Positions 61,950 through 64,000 of a stretch of 64,000 nucleotides of DNA are shown piece by piece. Each line of letters starts with the position of its first letter. Position 1 is the stretch's first letter. A model generated the notes under the pieces. The model saw only the letters and a program-made list of their open reading frames with translations. It did no database searches and was not told the DNA's origin. Source of the DNA: Burkholderiaceae bacterium (GTDB lineage Bacteria > Pseudomonadota > Gammaproteobacteria > Burkholderiales > Burkholderiaceae); contig CANGCM010000004.1 in assembly GCA_947452535.1 (NCBI GenBank), forward strand, positions 30,998-94,997, given 5' to 3'. Made by a program: the position numbers and the translations under genes.

Positions 61950-62281
61950 AAACAACTGCCACTAAAAATATGCCGATTTCTAAGGCGGAATTAAAAAAGA
62001 TGCAGTCTTCAGCTGATGATGCTTGCAAGCTGATGAAAGTCTTGTCTAACCGAGATCGAATGATGTTGTTATGTGAAATTGCTCAGGCAGAAAAATGTGT
62101 CGGTGAGTTAGAGCTTGCGCTGGATCTTCATCAGCCAACCCTCTCGCAGCAACTCACTGTTTTGCGCAAAGAGAAGCTGGTCAAAACACGACGAGAGGGC
62201 AAGCAAATTTACTACTCACTCTCCAGCCAGCCGGCAGTAGCGGTGATGAGCTCACTATATAAATACTACTGCAAAAAATAA
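61946..62281 (+). CDS. ArsR-family repressor, BigR/SqrR-like persulfide sensor
   Basis: 111 residues. The winged helix reads CVGELELALDLHQPTLSQQLTVLRKEKLVKTRREGKQIYYSL. Cysteines C43 (LLCEIAQ) and C109 (YYCKK) fall where BigR and SqrR have the pair that forms a tri- or tetrasulfide bridge; C27 and C51 are additional. Metal-type ArsR ligand motifs (CxCxx) are absent. It is coupled to the MBL gene (ATGA overlap) and should repress it and, through the shared intergenic region, the TSUP gene until persulfide appears. Confidence 0.87.
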   Translation: MKTTATKNMPISKAELKKMQSSADDACKLMKVLSNRDRMMLLCEIAQAEKCVGELELALDLHQPTLSQQLTVLRKEKLVKTRREGKQIYYSLSSQPAVAVMSSLYKYYCKK

Positions 62282-62299
62282 CTCAATCTAGTTTAGTGC

Positions 62300-62722
62300 T
62301 TACTGAGATTTTCTAGTACAAACACCGTGCAGTAAAAAAACTGTAAAGAATATTAGTCCGACTAGCCAGTGAGTCAGGATCAACGGCTCTCGGAATTCCG
62401 CAGGGCCGTAATAGAGTAGAGCGCCAGATATCAAGAGCGTTAGCAAAAATGCTAGCTGACTAAATCCACTGAGTAATTTTTTCTTCGACTTGAGGCCGGC
62501 TTTAAGATGAAACGGCAGTATCGTGCCTAAGGCAATGCTAGCTACTATGGCAGCTACCCCGTGCCACGCCAGTACTACATGTGTTCCAAGGAGCTCGCGT
62601 TGGATCTGAAACTCATGGCCCAGCAAATAAGCTGTGCCTGTGAGGGAGCAGCTGAGCATGCCTATGAGGACAAAATATCGTTGCCATGTAGGCATCTTAC
62701 CTAGACGATGCTTATTTTTCAT
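62300..62722 (-). CDS. Small membrane protein of a flavinylation operon (possible cytochrome-b-like)
   Basis: 140 residues with four likely spans. His residues lie in or beside spans (THVVLAWHGVAAI, LTHWLVGLIFF, LLHGVC), a pattern compatible with haem b ligation as in DUF4405/cytochrome b561-like proteins, but no firm family match can be claimed. Its start overlaps the end of apbE by 4 bases, and the FMN-binding protein precedes apbE, so it may pass electrons between the membrane and the covalent flavin. Confidence 0.7.
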   Translation of the reverse strand: MKNKHRLGKMPTWQRYFVLIGMLSCSLTGTAYLLGHEFQIQRELLGTHVVLAWHGVAAIVASIALGTILPFHLKAGLKSKKKLLSGFSQLAFLLTLLISGALLYYGPAEFREPLILTHWLVGLIFFTVFLLHGVCTRKSQ

Positions 62723-63558
62723 GCCTTTAGGGTGCTATTGATTTTGATTGCTTGAGCAGAGAATTGCTCTAAGCAGGGGTGATGAATGTCTCCTGAAATA
62801 CTCACGACCTTTGTGAGCGCATCAGCATATACACATTGATTTGCTATAACCGAGTACGACCCTGAAAAATTAATGTGCTCGTGATTGATGGGATTCACAA
62901 TGGGGCTGATCGAATGGGTGCTCCGTTTCACAAAGTAGAGACTGCTAGTGGCAATGGCAGCCTCAGACAGACTACCTAGATTGATCAACTCTTGAGGATT
63001 TGCTGGATTTCTAATATGGATAGCTTGTGCCTCTTCTCCAAAAACCCGGAGATCTCCGCCAGCATTTACGGAGCCGGACAGAACTCCCGCAGATTGAAGA
63101 ATATCAACCGCGAGATCCACAGCAAATCCCTTGGCAATTCCTCCAAGATCAAGGCAGAGCGGTAGATCTGATCGTACCAAATTTGAATCTAGAAATTGAA
63201 GATGCTCAATGCCGCCAAATGGATTTACTTTAGGAATAGATTGGGCATCCATGTGCTTAGGTAAAAGGCCCCTAGCTACTAAGTGATGTCCAATTCCACA
63301 ATTAAAGAGTCCGCCAGAGTGACGGTGGATCTCTTGGGCGATCATAAGCACCTTTGCTGTCCAAGGATGAATGCGAACAGCCTCAAGATGGCTGTGTGCA
63401 TTGATATTAGAGAGCTCACTATCGGGTCCATAAAAGCCCATTAAATCCTGTACTTCTGCAATGCCTACAAATGCATTCTCAATTGCTTTTGAAGATCGTG
63501 TTTCATCAGTAGTTAGTATTTCGACGAAGGTGCCTAACATTGCTTTGCATCGAATCAT
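62719..63558 (-). CDS. apbE: ApbE-family FAD:protein FMN transferase
   Basis: 279 residues. CLDLGGIAKGFAVD and SVNAGGDLRVFG are the FAD/Mg-binding motifs and YADALTKV the C-terminal one. No signal peptide or lipobox is seen (MIRCKAMLGTFVEIL), so the site of action may be cytoplasmic, or export may differ from the usual lipoprotein form. It attaches FMN to a Thr in target proteins; the target is very likely the FMN-binding protein coded just upstream, whose gene it overlaps by 4 bases. Confidence 0.92.
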   Translation of the reverse strand: MIRCKAMLGTFVEILTTDETRSSKAIENAFVGIAEVQDLMGFYGPDSELSNINAHSHLEAVRIHPWTAKVLMIAQEIHRHSGGLFNCGIGHHLVARGLLPKHMDAQSIPKVNPFGGIEHLQFLDSNLVRSDLPLCLDLGGIAKGFAVDLAVDILQSAGVLSGSVNAGGDLRVFGEEAQAIHIRNPANPQELINLGSLSEAAIATSSLYFVKRSTHSISPIVNPINHEHINFSGSYSVIANQCVYADALTKVVSISGDIHHPCLEQFSAQAIKINSTLKA

Positions 63559-64000
63559 TTTGCTTGGGAAGTTTGGGTTTGATTTTTAAGTGCTATGTCA
63601 TATAGAACTGCTACCCGTTTCACCCCATCTGTTAGATGCTTGCAAGATAGGGTGGCCCCGCCAATATTCTGAATATCTTTATTAAGCTTAATTGGATCGG
63701 CTGCTGTTTTTCCAATGAACTGATTGCGCCACTGGACTTCGGCTACCTCGTAACCATAAGACTCAACATAATCTAAGATCTCTATCCCAGTTACCGCACC
63801 TGTTGGACTTAGTGCTACTGCATAGGTAATCATTTCATGCTTACCTACCACCTCATCGACAATGAACCAGCCACCCTCTGCCGATTTCCAAATGCGATTG
63901 CCTTGAAAAGGGTGGCGAATACTTGAAGCAGAGCGCATCCTTTCTTGTAATGCATCAGTAATGATGATGGGATTTTTTGTGAGTGACTGCTTGGGGATTA
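63555..64000 (-). CDS. FMN-binding domain protein, N-terminus beyond the window
   Basis: The track shows 127 residues from an internal Met at 63938, but the frame stays open to the right edge (reading NPQAVTHKNPIIITDALQER before that Met), so the gene is cut by the window. EGGWFIVDEVVGKHEMITYAVAL and GIEILDYVESYGYEV are the FMN-binding domain (RnfG/NqrC-like). NIGGATLSCKHLTDGVKR holds the GAT motif whose Thr receives FMN from ApbE. It is the first visible gene of the apbE set. Confidence 0.88.
   Translation of the reverse strand, partial: IPKQSLTKNPIIITDALQERMRSASSIRHPFQGNRIWKSAEGGWFIVDEVVGKHEMITYAVALSPTGAVTGIEILDYVESYGYEVAEVQWRNQFIGKTAADPIKLNKDIQNIGGATLSCKHLTDGVKRVAVLYDIALKNQTQTSQAK

Noticed and set aside
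1-64000. Prophage, integrative element or CRISPR array
   Set aside because: No integrase, transposase, phage structural gene, att-like direct repeat beside a tRNA, or spaced repeat array was seen.

Overview
The window looks like an accessory catabolic region, joined to a more ordinary chromosomal stretch, from a moderately AT-rich betaproteobacterium of the order Burkholderiales. A Polynucleobacter-like freshwater bacterium is my best guess. The reasons are the very large number of Bug/TctC-type periplasmic binding proteins, a DarP (DUF615) gene, a fused LivM-LivG protein and the general codon and base usage. This is inference from gene families; no rRNA or other marker gene is present. No tRNA, CRISPR array, transposase, integrase or phage gene was seen.

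Region 1 (1-14985) holds short, often divergent units. Each combines a Bug binding protein with soluble enzymes or transporters: alpha/beta hydrolases of the DHPONH/FrsA type, a formylglycine-enzyme-like lectin-fold protein, a GlcG/HbpS protein, two beta-hydroxyacid dehydrogenases, an ACMSD-type amidohydrolase, a DHA2 drug exporter and a MmgE/PrpD protein. Several of the divergent gaps carry clear inverted repeats that could be operators.

Region 2 (15027-25781) lies entirely on the minus strand. It holds an AbrB-type permease, a signal-less family-3 binding protein, a metallo-beta-lactamase hydrolase, a Ldh-type dehydrogenase, a ModA-like binding protein, two tandem MmgE/PrpD paralogues and three Bug proteins.

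Region 3 (25886-35333) is a tight plus-strand operon: esterase, cupin, Bug, ThDP-dependent enzyme, carboxymuconolactone-decarboxylase-like protein, alpha/beta hydrolase, two more Bug proteins, FAA hydrolase and a TSUP exporter. Region 4 (36403-49056) is a second long plus-strand set, headed by a divergent LysR gene. It contains a PdxA-like dehydrogenase, a fluoroacetate-dehalogenase-like enzyme, LeuC/LeuD-like dehydratase subunits, two class III CoA-transferases, a bicupin, an HMG-CoA-lyase-like enzyme and four Bug proteins. LeuCD, the second CoA-transferase and the lyase together would suffice to take citraconate through D-citramalate and citramalyl-CoA to acetyl-CoA and pyruvate; this is a hypothesis. 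In total 14 Bug genes lie within about 46 kb, with no TctA or TctB membrane partner in the window.

Region 5 (49069-64000) is more housekeeping in character. It has small membrane proteins, an acyltransferase, DarP, a toxin-antitoxin pair with a well-formed promoter and operators, a GMC oxidoreductase with an EamA exporter, a complete branched-chain amino-acid ABC transporter (LivJ, LivH, fused LivMG, LivF), a putative sulfide-response module (TSUP exporter, persulfide-dioxygenase-like MBL protein, BigR/SqrR-like ArsR repressor), and at the right edge a flavinylation set (membrane protein, ApbE, FMN-binding protein cut by the window end).

No gene-free stretch exceeds 300 bases. The longest gaps are 10779-11008, which holds an inverted repeat, and 49698-49898, in which I see nothing definite.
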